A stretch of 64,000 nucleotides of DNA from Calliphora vicina (taxonomy: Eukaryota; Arthropoda; Insecta; Diptera; Calliphoridae). The stretch is from NCBI RefSeq assembly GCF_958450345.1, contig NC_088781.1:70319240-70383239 (forward strand), written 5' to 3'. The notes under the pieces are model-generated. The model did no database searches. It was not told the origin of the DNA and saw only the letters and a list, made by a program, of their open reading frames with translations. Both the position numbers and the translations under genes were made by a program. Shown in pieces: positions 32,737 through 47,000 of this stretch (position 1 is the first letter of the stretch; each line of letters starts with the position of its first letter).

Positions 32737-33339
32737 CAGCTATGGACAGTCTCATTGTAATCCAAAATGGTCAATTAATTTCCTGCTTAGGACATGCACT
32801 TGTTAAAATAACTAGTCACGTATCTAGTTGTATAATTAGTTGTTACCCAAAAGTATTGGTAAAATCACAAGTTCGTGACAGTATCATAGAACTGCTGGGT
32901 AAATAGATACACACATACAATAATCGTATGTTTAAATATTTACTTTCAAAATAAATTGTTGCATTATGAATAAATATAGTTGGCTTAAATATAAAAAAAA
33001 TACCTCAGTACATATTGTTCGGAAAACATACTGCTAAGAACACCAGAAAACATCGATCACTCTCTTATCAAATTCTATAAAAATCTCAAACTAGCTGCTC
33101 AACATGTTATTTATTTTGCAGATGTCTAACAGCTCTTGAATGAAAAAAAGAACGCATTATTGGAAAAAAAATCATTGAATAAATATCTAGAAAATCTGGA
33201 CGCAGTTTTCTTTTTTGGAACACATTTTCCTCGTTTTAGAAATTTCTGTATTTGAAAACAAAGAATACCTTTGATTTAAGGACATTTAGATCTATATTAG
33301 TTTCAAATTTTGTTATGATATCTTTTAACGTTAAAATTG
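32737..33339. other. AT-rich DNA with a repeat fragment
   Basis: 33160-33325 (TTTTTTGGAACACATTTTC, TTTGATTTAAGGACATTT) matches 49420-49555, part of another repeat. No gene. Confidence 0.45.
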
Positions 33340-33782
33340 TACATTAATTCATCCACCCATCCACTCAGAATCACTTTCTGAGTCGATTAACCCTCTGTTA
33401 GTCGCAACTGATTTGGTTGATGCAGGCAAAAAAAATTTTATTGTAATTTTTTTAAACACCCTAAGTTTTAAGAAAATTGTATTATGATCGGTCAATAATT
33501 AGTCATAGCTTCCATAAAAGACTAGCTTCCGAAAATCACTTTAAAAATTTTGGTATACACATAAAATTCAACAAAAATAACTTCTATATAGACATAAATC
33601 ACACGATCTAATTCCATGGTAATCGGTCCATAATTGGTCATAGCTCTTATATAAGGCCCACTTCCGAAAATCACTCACGAATATAAATTATTGAAATTTT
33701 AAAAGAAAAATGTTTTTGCTCATTCACTTAGTGTAGGGTATCATATGGTCGGGCTTGACCAACCATACTTTCTTACTTGTTT
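33340..33782 (+). repeat. mini-me-like element (family 2), 5'-shortened
   Basis: Contains CAGAATCACTTTCTGAGTCG and several GATCGGTC-ATAATT-GTCATAGCTCCCATA units, and ends with ATGGTCGGGCTTGACC and ACTTTCTTACTTGTTTT. Complete relatives are at 45060-45633 and 51038-51775. Confidence 0.7.
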
Positions 33783-34345
33783 TTTATGGAACCCTTTGAA
33801 AAATGTTAACGTTTTTTAATAGGAACAGCCAAACTATGGCTATTATTGAGCTATTTTTATATCTATCCTAATTAGTGTTTATAAACCGGTTAACAGGTTA
33901 ACCGAAAAACCGATTTTTCTTCGAAATGTCGGTTTTTTGCGAACCGGTTAATTTAAAATGTGGATTTTCGGTTAACCGGTTTATACGGTTTTTATCACTC
34001 GGTTAACCGGTTTTTAAAATTTGGGACTGAAATAAATCTCATGTTTTTGTGCATTTTTTTATATTCATTGGGTACACATTATATAAAACATTTGGTCTGA
34101 TTGGAAACCTAAACTGCTGATTTACAATACAAACCTCTTTAGATTAATATTTTTAAGAATTGCAATGATTCTAAATAGTAGAGGACGATGAGTTTACTTA
34201 AAAACTTTTTCAGAATAAATTGCATATAATGAAACTATTAAAAATTAATTCTAGAAGTTAAGCTAGATTCATTAAATAAAAATTCAAAAAATGAACTTAG
34301 TGTGATTTTACCAAACGCTGAATTGAATCAAAGATATGAACATTA

Positions 34346-36501
34346 GAGTGACAATCAGTTGTATGGAAAAAATTTTTTGTTAAAATTTTGAAGAGTGCCG
34401 GGTGGAATATTGTGACACTAGGCCTAAAAGTTAAGTACTGAAAATTTGAGCCAAATCGGTCAACGATTTCTGGACGCGCATCGAGGTCAAAGTTCAGATT
34501 TATGCAAAATTTTACTATTTATATGGAAAAAATAGGTGAAACTCGTTAAATTTTGCATTGTTTTCTAGAAATGTATAGATTTATTTATATTAATGAATAT
34601 TACATTAAAAAAAATTTTTTGGAAGTTAACCCTGCATCTCCTTTGGGTCAAAATGACCCAAAAACTGTATTATCGCCAAAATTCGGAAAAAATGCAAATT
34701 TTTCAGATATTTTAAAAATTTTGCTATTAAATAAATACTTTTGTAATTGAATGCAAAAGAATCGAAATGTGTACGTAATTATCGTTGTAATGAGATATAA
34801 ATGACAAAATTTGGTTAAAAAATGTTAAAGTTATTACAAATTCGCCAGACCATTAACGTGTTTCAGGCCACTTGAACAAAAAATTTAGGAAAAAAGATTA
34901 ACATATTTCGAGAAAAATTAAAATAAAAGCTAATTTTTATTTAAAATATATCCGTATTTACTTGTGTATGAGTTTTTGTCTTCGTAGGATACCGTTAACC
35001 TATTCGCAGGTATGGCCAAATAAAAATATTTTTTTTAACGGCTGTTTCAAATCTCCATTTTCAAATTTTTAAAAATTTTGTTAAACAAATTTCAGAATTT
35101 TTTGATCATCACATTGGGATTTATTGAGATCAAAATAGGAAATAAAAATATGAAAAAATTATGTCAATACCTCTTACAGTTTTTCCGTACCTGCGAGTTA
35201 AATTTTGCGATTTTCAAGAAAAACAAATTTTTTGTCCATATTTAGGCGAATGAGCCCAATTTCCTTAATGTTATAAATTTTAAGTAAAACCTATTCATAA
35301 TATTATAGTCCTTGTAATTTTAAATATAGTCTGAAAGTTTTACTAAAATCGGAAAACGTTAACCCTTAAATCGTGAAGGTCAAAGGTCAAATTTTTCAAT
35401 ATTTGGAATTTCTAAAGAAAAGATAGCGAAATGTTATATATTTTTGGGCCGATTTTAATAAAACTTGAGCAAAATATACTCTGGGGTCTAACATTTACAA
35501 CAATAGTTCAAAAATGGAAATTAACTCTTAGCAGCACTTGGGGTCAAAATGGCTGTGTTTTTCGTGATTTTAAAAGTTGAGGGTAATTTGGACCCCAAGT
35601 GCTGCTAAGAGTTAATTTCCATTTTTGTGCTGTTATTTTAAATTCTGTACTTTATGTTATACTTTCCTTAAGTTTCATTAAAATCGGCCCAAAAATATAT
35701 AACATTTCGCTATCTTTTCTTTAGAAATTCCAAATATTGAAAAATTTGACCTTTGACCTTCACGATTTAAGGTTATAGTTTTCCGATTTTAGTAAAACTT
35801 TCAGACTATATTTAAAATTACAAGGACTATAATATTATGAATAGGTTTTACTTAAAATTTATAACATTAAGAAAATTGGGCTCATTCGCCTAAATAATGA
35901 CAAAAAATTAGTTTTTCTTGAAAATCGCAAAATTTAAATCGCAGGTACGGAAAAACTGTAAGAGGTATTGACATAATTTTTTCATATTTTTATTTCCTAT
36001 TTTGATCTCAATAAATCCCAATGTGATGATCAAAATGCCTGAAACACGTTAATGGTCTGGCGAATTTGTAATAACTTTAACATTTTTTAACCAAATTTTG
36101 TCATTTATATCTCATTACAACGATAATTACGTACACATTTCGATTCTTTTGCATTCAATTGCAAAAGTATTTATTTAATAGCAAAATTTTTAAAATATCT
36201 GAAAAATTTGACCCAAAAGAGATGCAGGGTTAACTTCCAAAAATTTTTTTTAATGTAATATTAATTAATATAAATAAATCTATACATTTCTAGAAAACAA
36301 TGCAGAAATTTTACGAGTTTCACCTATTTATTCCATATAAATAGTATAATTTTGCATATATCTGAATTTTGACCTCGATGCGCGTCCAGAAATCGTTGCC
36401 CGATTTGGCTCAAATTTTCAGCACTTAACATTTAGGCCTAGTGTCACAATATTCCACCCGGCACTCTTTGAAATCTAAAAAAAAAAAATCGGCTGTCACT
36501 C
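34346..36501. mobile_element. Giant hairpin element (2.16 kb, TA-flanked, GAGTGACA ends)
   Basis: Ends GAGTGACA and TGTCACTC, each bordered by TA. Nearly the whole element is one inverted repeat: left arm 34346-35542 pairs with right arm 35590-36501 around a ~47-bp loop; the loop-proximal 25 bp (TTAACTCTTAGCAGCACTTG...) are perfect. The left arm has ~230 extra bp (about 34870-35100). An end fragment of a second copy is at 38035-38234. Confidence 0.85.
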
Positions 36502-37869
36502 TAATGAACATACATCAACATGACTTCATTAGTGTGTTTTGTTCTTATAATTTTATTTTATTAATCATTTCGTTAGCTTAGTGTCCAAAGTCCTTTTCAG
36601 AAGTATTACAGGAGAGACAAAAAACGTTCTAAAATCCATGATTTGAAATATTTTTGAAATCTGATAATGGAGTTTTATTAATTATTTGGTATGATTTATA
36701 ATGACAAATAATCACAGCTAAGAAGAAGTGCGTTTGAATCTTTTAGGTCCATTTTGGGACTTGTAAAATTTTCTGTTTCATATCAGAAAGTCGAGGTTAT
36801 AATAAATTTCCAAATTATAAAATATTTAATTCAAAAATTGCTGATTTATATTTTTTGGTTGAAAGTTAATGAATAAACCAATAATTAAAACAAGTATTAG
36901 ATATTTAGTAACATACACAATTTGACTGAGATAATAATTTGGAAATTTTTACAAAATAAAATGGACTTAGCCCTTTTACATATTTATAGTTATTTATTAT
37001 TAACCATTCCTGACTACTAAAAACTAAAAATTTTAAAGCTGTGTATTAAGGTGGAGCGATAATGTATGAAAATTTTTGTTGGTTTTTTGTTTTCAATGGA
37101 ATAGCGATATAAAGTTGCATTTTAATGAGTAAGTTAAACTTACGAAAGATGACTTACCCATTTTGATGTTTTGAGGTGCCCCAATACAATTGAAAATCAA
37201 AAAATTGCCTATTTTTCATATGGTCATTAAACAACCTTATACTTTATAAACTTTAATTTATGTTTAATATAAATATTTGTATGTATTGTTAGGTCAATAT
37301 AATTACATCCAATAATTAAAAAAAACAAAATTTTTACTTAAAAATTCATATTTCATATGTTATACAACCCACATATGCCAAAGTAGGCATTTTTATACCC
37401 AATTCACAAAATCGTACTTGTAGCTTAGGAGAGTGGGCATAATCACTTGGTAATTTTTTCACTGATAGAGGACATCCAAGGCTACTAGACATAAGGAGGG
37501 CAGTGAGGACTTCCAATCCCCCCGTTTTCTATAGCCATTTATTTTTGTATTATTATAATGATGTGGGGGGCACCTCTATATATACGATCTACCAAATTAA
37601 ATTTTTTGTGTATATTTAGGAGTTAAAACCGCAACTTTTAAATTAAATTTTTTGTGTATATTTAGGAGTTAAAACCGCAACTTTTAACAGGTATTCCAAA
37701 GCGATTACGAAAAAAAATAAAAATCGCTCCTACTGCGTATACTTTCTAGGACATTTTATGTTTTCTACGCATATATGACGGTTAACCGGTTTTTTCGAAG
37801 TCGGTAACCTAGAAACCGGTTTTTTTAAAAAGGCCAATTTTCGGATAACCGACAAACCGGGTTTTTATA
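36502..37869. other. Interior of the hAT-like element, no gene
   Basis: 37047 starts an AGGTGGAGCGATAATGTATG sequence after TA resembling the tip of the element at 599, but no partner end was found. 37594-37688 is a tandem duplication of ~48 bp (AAATTAAATTTTTTGTGTAT...). Otherwise AT-rich. Confidence 0.45.
37594..37688. repeat. ~48-bp tandem duplication
   Basis: Two adjacent identical copies of the unit ending AGTTAAAACCGCAACTTTTA. Confidence 0.85.
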
Positions 37870-37913
37870 AACACTAATCCTAAAGAGATGTTCTAAAAAT
37901 CAGTTAACAAATC

Positions 37914-37968
37914 ACAGATCGAGCTGCTTTTTCTTGATTAACAGATCGAGCTGCTTTTTCTTGATTAA
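37914..37968. repeat. ~27-bp tandem duplication
   Basis: The unit with ACAGATCGAGCTGC and TTTTTCTTGATTAA occurs twice in a row. Confidence 0.8.
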
Positions 37969-38034
37969 ACGTTTAGATATTTTGAGTTTTTATATAAAGA
38001 ATCGATTTTTGTTCAGAAATATGAATGCAGAAAG

Positions 38035-38234
38035 TTATCGAGATTTACCTATTTATTCCATATAAATAGTAAAATTTAGCATATATCTGAACTTTGACCT
38101 CGATGCGCGTCCAGAAAACGTTGTCAAATTTGGCCCAAATTTTCAGCACTTAACTTTTAGGCCTAGTGTCACAATATTCCACCCGGCACTCTTTGAAATC
38201 TAAAAAAAAAAATCGGCTGTCACTCTAATGTACA
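38035..38234. repeat. Right-end fragment of the giant hairpin family
   Basis: Matches 36310-36501 (GACCTCGATGCGCGTCCAGAA, CACCCGGCACTCTTTGAAAT) and ends TGTCACTC followed by TA. The other arm is absent. Confidence 0.8.
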
Positions 38235-38917
38235 TACTTATATTAATCTTTACAATAATTTTGTTTGCAAAAAAAGAAATATAATTTAGATAAAAACATC
38301 ACTGCATAATGAAAGTCATTGCTGACGAAAACGAGTAAATGTATGAATGCGCAGATTTATAATTCATTCCACATTTTGATGAATGATTTTACGACAATTA
38401 GATAATCTTTAAATTTTATCAAATAATCAAAACCAAAATGATGCACCACACATTATATCTTCTGATATTTTTTTAGTTAAATAAACATTTTAATCTCACT
38501 ACAATCTCTCTAATATCTGTTGTTTCACGATCCTTTTAAAATTTGGTAGAGTAATTTTTAATTAGAAAATAAAAACAATAAGAGATTGTTTTTATTTTAA
38601 AGCTTCTTCGATAGGTCTAAATATAATAATTTTGTAGCATTGATTTATCAAAGTTAACAGATAATCACCACACACACGTTCTAGTTTCCAACTGGGCTTG
38701 ATTTATTTCTTTGGGTATAATTAAAGTTGAACGTTTATGTGAATTAACAATTTAACAGTAATCACCCTAAAGTTCCAGAAATAGTATTCGCAAACATATC
38801 CGATTTCTCATAGGCTTAGGGAAGCTGCTGGCTTCCTTTGGTCCAAATTACCCAATAATATCTAAAGATGCTTGTATATTAATATTTTAGGCATGCTTAT
38901 GTATATATACATATATA
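38235..38917. other. AT-rich DNA, nothing recognised
   Basis: No gene or repeat ends identified. Confidence 0.4.
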
Positions 38918-39441
38918 CAGTGGTGGCCACCAATTTAAGACAAATACTTGAATTTTTTTCATCAACTGAATTTTAAGTGCGATAGAGCCAAAATAAAAGG
39001 ACCTCTAAGGGTATGAAATTTATTATTAATGTTTCTAGTTTCTGAAAAATGTTTGGAAAAATCGGTAAAACATATATGGACAAAGATATGTGGAAATACG
39101 TTGACCCACCTCAGCGAACATCCGCTGTTAATAACATGATATGACCGAAACTAATGGAACTAAAAATAAGAAATTTGGTCCGAATATTTTATAATAATAA
39201 AAATATAATGATATAAATATGAGAAAATATGTTTATTTAAAAAAAAATTTTTTTGGTCAAGTTGTAGAAAAATTTTATGTGTTCGTGGTGAATATGTATG
39301 AATTGACACAGTCGAATAAAACACACTTGTGTGTTAAAAGAGTCCTCATGCATACATATTTGTAGAAATATTTGAAAAAATAATTGACAATCACGTGGAA
39401 TTTAGCAAACAATTTTTGTCTTAAATTCCTGGCCACCACTG
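38918..39441. mobile_element. Tc1-like MITE (CAGTGGTGGCCA ends, TA duplication)
   Basis: TA then CAGTGGTGGCCACCAATTTAAG at the left; inverted CAGTGGTGGCCAGGAATTTAAG then TA at the right. The tip resembles Tc1-family ends. 524 bp, no transposase. Confidence 0.85.
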
Positions 39442-39471
39442 TACATATACATATATATCTTTCATTACTCT

Positions 39472-39579
39472 ATATCGTTACCTTAATATAGAAAGTCGAG
39501 TTTTTTTGGCTAAATATGATATATGAGCAGACCATTTATCGAAATAAATGAAAATCTTTCTATATTAAGGTAACGATAT
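39472..39579. repeat. 108-bp inverted repeat unit
   Basis: Perfect 24-bp arms (ATATCGTTACCTTAATATAG...) around a 60-bp loop; likely a very small MITE. Confidence 0.8.
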
Positions 39580-39923
39580 ATATCGCACTGGTTTCTCTAA
39601 AGATCGTCAACTCAAAATTTTAAAATATTCAGTAGTAGCAAAAAACTATTTTTTTTCAATATATTACTATGAAACAACTGTATTTTACTAAACAACTAGC
39701 AGATTTTTACAGTGGGTAATATGACCAGTGTTACCGTTGGAAAATTTCAGAAAGTCGCACAAAAAGTGGATTTCGTAAAAAAGAGTCTCACAAAAGGGGG
39801 ATTTTGATATTAAAAAGGGGCATCACTTTTAAAAAGAAGAAAAATAAACAAAATAAAATTCGTTTAAATGTTGTGATATATTTAATTTTGATCATATTAT
39901 TTACAAAATCTTAACAATTATTT
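39580..39923. other. AT-rich DNA
   Basis: Contains CCAGTGTTACCGTTGG near 39724, similar to hAT tips, but no matching second end. No gene. Confidence 0.4.
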
Positions 39924-42453
<2,530 letters not shown>

Positions 42454-42469
42454 TTTCTTTATCATCAAT

Positions 42470-42763
42470 TTATTGGTATAATATAAATGCATCTCGTAGC
42501 TTATTTCGAATGTCATTAAAAGCTAAATATACCCGATGAATACTATATTGGTTGAATTCGAAAATAGATATCCATTGCGCCATCGGTTGAAATAGTTTTA
42601 AATTGAATTTCAGCATATTCCAAAAATCTTCACTTAGTATTGATGATTTTGTTGTAGCCTTTAGGTTCACTTGTTCGTGAACAACCAAAATAAAACAAAT
42701 GAGTAATTTAAAATAATGTTTTAGCTGATTGACAACCAGAGATTGCCAGATTAGGTGGAACAA
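42470..42763 (-). pseudogene. hAT transposase fragment
   Basis: 97 open codons on the minus strand with SSILSEDFWNMLKF, LFQPMAQWISIFE and RVYLAFNDIRNKL. The order FW..L......L.P...WI...E........VYL.F.D... matches the middle region of hAT transposases of the BED-finger type. Upstream (42764-43190) the frame is lost. TAGGGATGCCTAC on the minus strand at ~43427 looks like a hAT terminal repeat and may be its right end. Confidence 0.5.
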
Positions 42764-43190
42764 AACTGTTTGACTTTTGAAGAGGAAATAGCGGAAGAAT
42801 TAATGGAAAGATAAGAGTCTCCATCAAATTTGCCTCAAGCTCAAGTGAAGCGGCTAAAACGACTTTCAGTTTAGCATGTTTCCATCCATTACAAATGACC
42901 GGCAGTGCTTCATGGGGTTTCATTCCTAATCAATCAATTTTCACACAGGAGTATAATTATTTTCATGAATTTAAAAAGAAAAATAAGTTTTTGTATTTCA
43001 TTTGGTTACAAATGTCCAGCTGGCTGCACCAACAACATCTCAGAATCCTTTCGTCCTTTATGTCCTCGAACAAATTTTTTACTCTATTGTTTCTTACAGA
43101 AGCATAAAAAAATATTTTTAAAGACTTCCGACGCTTGGTTTTTCCTTGGCACTGAGGAGGTAGTAATGATATCCTTTATTACATGACTAT

Positions 43191-43956
43191 GTTTTGAGTA
43201 CACATTCTGTGCTCATAAAAAACGATTTTTAGGGAAATATGAAAATCATTTGATTAACAATAAATTCGGTTACTTAAACAAATCACCATACGAGTATTAA
43301 AGTATGCTGAAATTTAGCTTTCTAGTTATTTTAGGAGCTTCAAAAATCTACCAAAATATCAAAAACCCAGGATTCGGGAATTGGTAATTCCGAAAAAAAT
43401 CCCGGGATTTCCGGTGTAGGCATCCCTATTATATATGTACATATGTATTTCTCATTGATTGTGTTTTTCAATTGATTGATACTCTGAATTAGTTTTATTT
43501 AAATATCAACAATTATTGTTGTTTTATTTAATGAATGATCAACTGCAATAACTTTTGCTTTCATAGGTATGCAATTTACTTTTCAAATTGAACACGTTGC
43601 ATTGCAATGGGGGCTAAGCTCATCCCTGGCTAATCATCAAAAAATTACCAAAAACAACAACAGAATCTAATCGTTATTTTAGTATCTTATTTATATATAC
43701 ATATGTCTGTAGGTATGCATATGTATCTATCTATGTATTTCTACTCACATTCTCTATTTACGAAAACAATTATACAACTTGCATATAGATTTATCTGTTA
43801 AAGATGCTACAGTAACAGCAGTTTAATGGAAATAATTCAGTTTCAGATATACCGACCACCTGAACTGAAAGTAAAACAAAACGTAAAATCTATTTACAGA
43901 TACGAGATTTAATAAGTAAATAACATTGACTATCTATCATATACATACGTTAAATA
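43191..43956 (+). promoter_or_regulatory. 5' flank of transporter gene 2
   Basis: No gene. Begins with the end of a hAT-like element (CCGGTGTAGGCATCCCTA at ~43411-43428). From 43430 to the ATG at 43957 the sequence is AT-rich. TTCAGTTTC at 43836 would suit an arthropod initiator, but no TATA box at the right distance is obvious, so the start site is a guess. Confidence 0.3.
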
Positions 43957-44053
43957 ATGGTGAAATTACACATAAATTTTGAAATAATTTCGAAACGATC
44001 TAACAGTATTTTAAATAGTAATTTTCGATATCAAGTATTGGCCACATTGACAG
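43957..44053 (+). CDS. Gene 2 exon 1: N-terminus
   Basis: 32 codons plus one base, MVKLHINFEIISKR...YQVLATLT, ending at GTGAGT. The split codon becomes Val with the next exon. Confidence 0.85.
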
Positions 44054-47000
44054 GTGAGTATTTATTTGTAATAGAAACCCAGCAGCAAACATGAAATTAA
44101 AGCTTTTCGAATTTCCAGTCAGTATTTTGACATTTTCGCATGGCGTGGGTTTAGGTTGGTTATCACCGACACTGTCCAAACTACAGTCAGAATCGTCGCC
44201 GTTGTATTTTTCCGTATCAGTAAGTGAGGCTTCGTGGATTGGCTCTCTACTGGGACTTGGTAGTATGTGTGGAAACATAGTGATTGGCACTATGCAAAAT
44301 ATTGTTGGACGTAAACTTGCTATTTATTTTTTAGCACTGCCTCATATTGTAAGTCAAAATCAATTGCATGTTTCATATGCATGTACATTAGAGTGACTCA
44401 ATTCGTATAGACAGTAAAAAAGTGATTTTATTACCCCCTTCATAATAAGCCATGGTTTGTTTTAGGTTGTCACCCAACATATTTTGGATGATATATTCTA
44501 TAATTTATACAATTTTCCAAGGATTGATTTAAAAAAGTTTATTATTTTGAAAGTTAATTGAAATATTTATGTATAAATTTATTTGATTTAAGAAATTGTT
44601 TGTTAATATTAATTTTAATATTCCTACTGGTTCTCGCGTTATCGGACTTTCAATCTGGTAAACATCATGTTTTAAAGATGATCAATATGGGTATCAAAAT
44701 TATTATTTTTTGGCGAAAAATACATTTTTCTATGCTCAGTGGGGTAAAATCGAAATTTTTTTGAAAAAAATCTGATATTTCTAAAAGCCTGGTCCGATCG
44801 GGATAAAATTTGACGGGAATATTCGAGTTCATGTTATAAAAATGGGCCCTACAATATTTTTGGAAAGCGCTCAGCTAGTTCTTGAAAAGTCATGCTTGCG
44901 TGTGCTATTTTCCGAGTTATAGGTATTTGAAACTTTAAATTTAAAATGTTTACCAAACCTTGGTCCGGTTTTTTAAAAATATAGGGCGTACTTTTGGACC
45001 GAATGGATTCGAATTGTTTTTGTTATTTAGACAACTAAATTATCATTAATATACAAACGGATCCAACATAGTGGGGAGGGTATTACGCGTTTGTGCAGAT
45101 GTTTGTAACGCCTTAAAATATACCGATCGACTCAGAATCACTTTCTGAGTCGAGTAAACCTTGTGCGCAGCGTTTAGGTCGCAATTTTAAAGATAATCGA
45201 TAAAATTTGGAAGATATAATTTTTTCAGCCAAGGACGGAGCCTATTGAAACTTGCTGAAATCAGTCCATTATTTCACCTGGCTCCCATACAAATGTTCTC
45301 TCGAAATTGGACTTATCGGTCATAAATATATAATTTATATAGGTATCTTCACAAATTTTGCTCCAAATAAGTTTTATATATACGTCATATAATTAGTGAT
45401 AGCTCCCATATAAGACCCGCTTCCGAAAATCACTTTAACGTGCATAAGTCTCCTAAAAAATTTATAGATAACTTTCATATGTTGACATAAATCAAAGGAC
45501 CTAATTTCATGGCGATCGGTCAATAATTGGTCATAGCTCCCATATAATTGAAATTTTAAAAGAAAAATGTTTTTGCTCATTTACTCAGTGTATTATAGGG
45601 TCGGACTTGACCGACCATACTTTCTTACTTGTTTGAATATGTCGTCCACATTTTCAAAAGTATTTTCCTAGCCCCGAAGGAAATGTGGACCCTATGGGCA
45701 AAATTGTAAAAAATACCTTTTTTGAGATTTTCGCTTCGATTTTTAGGAATTGCGGGATTCCCTTCAACCTTTTCACAAATTTTGTTACCCTTTGTTATTT
45801 CGAATTAGTACATATGTATTTATTGAGTTTCTAAAACTAAAATTTGTATCAAAATTTTAACAGGATTTAAAATATTAGGAACAATTAGATCCACATTTAT
45901 TCCGAACTATTTTAATAAGTTATTTTTTGGTCTTACAAACAAAATTCCAAGTCAATATCTCAATAAGATTCAAAAATATGCCACTTTTATAATTTTTCAG
46001 ACTAAGGTTTCCAAACCTGTTTTCCGTTTTCTGATTCCAGCTGATCAATACCTGGCTAAAAATCTTGGAAACAAAACAATGGCACGTGTTTAAAAATGTT
46101 ACATGTCTTGTAGGCTACCTACTTCGTGTAGGGCGCATTTTTAAAATTTAAACTCGAATAATCTTAGGCGTAGCCAAATTAATGTTAATGGTGATATCAA
46201 AGAATAACATGGCGAAGATCGGTGGAAGAGGAGTTTAGAAGCAGGTGGTTCTCATGGGCAGAACTCGGACATCTTGCCCAAGTCAAAGCCCTTTTTGGGC
46301 TAAATTCAGCCCTTTTCAATCTTGTTTAGCCTCAAAAAAATTAATTTAGCCTTTAGCCATTTTTTTAGCCTTTTTTATTTTCATTTAGCCATATATATTT
46401 ACTCCAATGAAAATTATATATTTACTCTAATGATCTGAAATTTTTGCTGTTGAAAATTAGTAAAATCAGTTCAAAAAAATTGGTAGGGATATTATGACAA
46501 AAATTAACTAAAAATGTTGAACCAGTAAACAATTTAAGCACATACAAATTGTTGGACCTTATACATTAAAAAATGCCATAACTAATATAGAGAAAATGGA
46601 CGTTATTTGAATAAAATTTTTTAATATAATAATGTTTTACGCGCGGGTCCGGGCGTTTATAAAATCATATATAGGGTTAAATAGAATACTTTTAACTTTA
46701 ACTGGGCGATGTATTGACAGGCCAGGTGATAAATACGAGGCTTTAAAAACATCGGCACATGATATACGTGTGGCCCCATATTACGCTATTTTAAAGTTAA
46801 GGATCAACATACAGGAATAAATATTCTTATTTTCTTGCATTTGAACGTGTGTTAATTCATACCTTTTTGTTTGTCTATTCGGCATAGTCAAATGTAACAT
46901 TCTAAGTTGTTTTTTATGTCAAATGTATGTATTTTTTTAATTAAAAATGTTAGCCCTTTTTTAGCCACTTTTTAAGCCTTTTTTTCTAAGTATTTAGCCC

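Larger units (their letters stand above)
33870..37877. mobile_element. hAT-like element (TAGTGTTTATAAACCGG ends) carrying a giant hairpin
   Basis: Left TTAGTGTTTATAAACCGGTTAAC, right inverted TTAGTGTTTATAAAAACCCGG. TCCTAA occurs directly outside both ends (ATCCTAA(T/A), 7 of 8 bases), suggesting an 8-bp hAT-type duplication. Both ends have several GGTTAACCGG words. The middle is occupied by the element at 34346-36501 and other repeats; no hAT transposase is seen. Confidence 0.65.

Noticed and set aside
42895..43186. Two overlapping open frames with Cys-rich text
   Set aside because: No zinc-finger spacing in either frame; probably decayed hAT DNA read in the wrong frame.
44080..44118. Alternative acceptor for gene 2 exon 2 (AG at 44080-44085), and the in-frame ATG at 44091
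   Set aside because: The acceptor at 44118 gives a better TM1 sequence and a short 65-bp intron; the ATG would drop the N-terminus.
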